Positions 22,219-22,603 of a DNA stretch of 22,603 nt are shown here, in pieces. The notes beneath the pieces are model-generated. The model saw only the letters and a list, made by a program, of their open reading frames with translations. It made no database searches and had not been told where the DNA came from. Both the position numbers and the translations under genes were made by a program. Source of the DNA: SVEL01 sp045126475 (GTDB taxonomy: Bacteria; Bacillota; Clostridia; Lachnospirales; Lachnospiraceae). Every line of letters starts with the position of its first letter. Positions within the stretch are counted from its first letter, which is position 1. The DNA is taken from positions 1 through 22,603 of the forward strand of contig JBGVOL010000097.1 in assembly GCA_045126475.1 (NCBI GenBank), in the 5' to 3' direction.

Positions 22219-22247
22219 ATTATAACACAAAAGGCCCTTTGGGTAAA
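22219..22247 (-). promoter_or_regulatory. cheX-DUF951 promoter
   Basis: On the minus strand TTTACC (22242-22247) and TATAAT (22219-22224), 17-base spacer. The cheX leader would be about 120 bases. I see no further structure in it. Confidence 0.65.
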
Positions 22248-22265
22248 CCAGATTTTTAAATGAAT

Positions 22266-22298
22266 TAAAAAAAAGCATCGAAATAATATTCAATGCTT
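22266..22298 (-). terminator. intrinsic terminator after tRNA-Cys
   Basis: On the minus strand AAGCATTGAA pairs with TTCGATGCTT (one T-G pair), loop of six, then eight Ts. It lies eight bases past the tRNA-Cys 3' end. Confidence 0.88.
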
Positions 22299-22305
22299 CT
22301 TATAG

Positions 22306-22376
22306 AGGCGCGAACCGGATTTGAACCGGTGATAACGGTGTTGCAGACCGGGGCCTTACCACTTGGCGATCGCGCC
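22306..22376 (-). tRNA. tRNA-Cys (GCA)
   Basis: A 71-base cloverleaf. The acceptor GGCGCGA pairs with TCGCGCC, the anticodon loop CTGCAAC gives GCA, and the T arm is ACCGG-TTCAAAT-CCGGT. The discriminator base is U, an identity element of tRNA-Cys. The outermost anticodon-stem pair is a C-U mismatch. CCA is not encoded. Confidence 0.95.
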
Positions 22377-22408
22377 ATATTCACTTGTAACTGTTGTGAA
22401 GCCTTTAC

Positions 22409-22437
22409 ATTATAACAGCATGTAAAACTTTCGTCAA
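22409..22437 (-). promoter_or_regulatory. tRNA-Cys promoter
   Basis: On the minus strand TTGACG (22432-22437) and TATAAT (22409-22414) with a 17-base spacer, starting a transcript about 25 bases before the tRNA. The two tRNAs can thus be expressed separately. Confidence 0.7.
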
Positions 22438-22462
22438 CAAGCAATTCAGTTTTCACTGAAAG

Positions 22463-22535
22463 CTCCCCGAGTAGGACTCGAACCTACGACAACTCGGTTA
22501 ACAGCCGAGCGCTCTACCGACTGAGCTATCGAGGA
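22463..22535 (-). tRNA. tRNA-Asn (GUU)
   Basis: A 73-base cloverleaf. The acceptor TCCTCGA pairs with TCGGGGA (one T-G), the D arm has AGCTCAGTCGGTAGAGC, the anticodon loop CTGTTAA gives GTT, the T loop is TTCGAGT, and the discriminator is G. CCA is not encoded. Confidence 0.97.
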
Positions 22536-22555
22536 ATATTATGATTTACAATCAT

Positions 22556-22600
22556 AGAACAAAATAGACCATCCTTATGCAAACGCACATAGGAAAGTCC
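22556..22600 (-). terminator. possible terminator of a gene beyond the right edge
   Basis: On the minus strand an imperfect hairpin (GAC, TCCT, GC with GC, AGGA, GTC around GTTT) is followed by TATTTTGTT. Its partner gene would lie outside the window, so this is weakly supported. Confidence 0.25.
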
Positions 22601-22603
22601 ATC

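Noticed and set aside
22265..22456. 63-codon minus-strand open frame
   Set aside because: It runs through the tRNA-Cys gene and its terminator; the tRNA explains the sequence.
1..22603. CRISPR array, prophage or IS transposase
   Set aside because: No regularly spaced direct repeats, no integrase, transposase or phage structural genes were found on either strand.

Overview
The window reads as chromosome of a low-to-moderate-GC Gram-positive anaerobe, most likely a clostridial Lachnospiraceae member. This rests on AT-rich DNA with strong AGGAGG-type ribosome sites, a 2[4Fe-4S] ferredoxin, the order rpsF-ssb-rpsR followed by gdpP-rplI-dnaB, a nearby DUF951 gene, CheX, and tRNAs without an encoded CCA. 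The genus is not claimed.

Layout. 1-92: tail of a + strand gene. 139-2527 (-): a four-gene cluster of a small unknown protein, a sirtuin, a small membrane protein and an Mrp/NBP35 ATPase. 2733-2972 (+): a small membrane protein. 3012-4948 (-): deoC and purA. 5174-5341 (+): a 55-residue ferredoxin. 5442-9018 (-): two ABC exporter half-transporters. 9207-10727 (-): a membrane-anchored protein and a Sec-secreted 328-residue protein. 10921-11079 (+): a tiny secreted prepeptide. 11090-12904 (-): a 604-residue HTH/TPR regulator. 13011-13676 (-): a MerR-like protein. 13721-13982: a ~260-bp imperfect inverted repeat. 14102-19156 (-): dnaB, rplI, gdpP, rpsR, ssb, rpsF. 19422-19490 (+): a possible 22-codon ORF whose end overlaps a second 601-residue HTH/TPR regulator (19487-21292, -). 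21402-22088 (-): DUF951 and cheX. 22306-22535 (-): tRNA-Cys and tRNA-Asn.

The most interesting content is an apparent peptide-signalling circuit at 9018-13014. The regulator has the HTH plus TPR-like helical make-up of RRNPP quorum-sensing receptors (the PlcR, PrgX, Rgg, NprR type) and sits tail-to-tail with a gene for a 52-residue signal-peptide-bearing prepeptide. A 32-34-bp DNA box occurs three times, each copy just upstream of a -10 hexamer and pointing at one of three transcription units: the ABC exporter, the secreted-protein operon, and the peptide itself. The last two boxes lie back-to-back in the divergent promoter region. A weaker copy precedes the regulator gene. This looks like a self-contained regulon: peptide, receptor, exporter and secreted product.

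Both regulators carry a second HTH domain at about residue 300, so each looks like two HTH-TPR modules in one chain. The second one has a tiny convergent ORF whose promoter keeps the core of the same box at exactly the same distance from its -10. Two paralogous receptor/peptide loci in one window, with an unusual double-HTH receptor, is the best candidate for an undescribed system. The peptide-receptor link is inferred from architecture and DNA motifs and has not been demonstrated.
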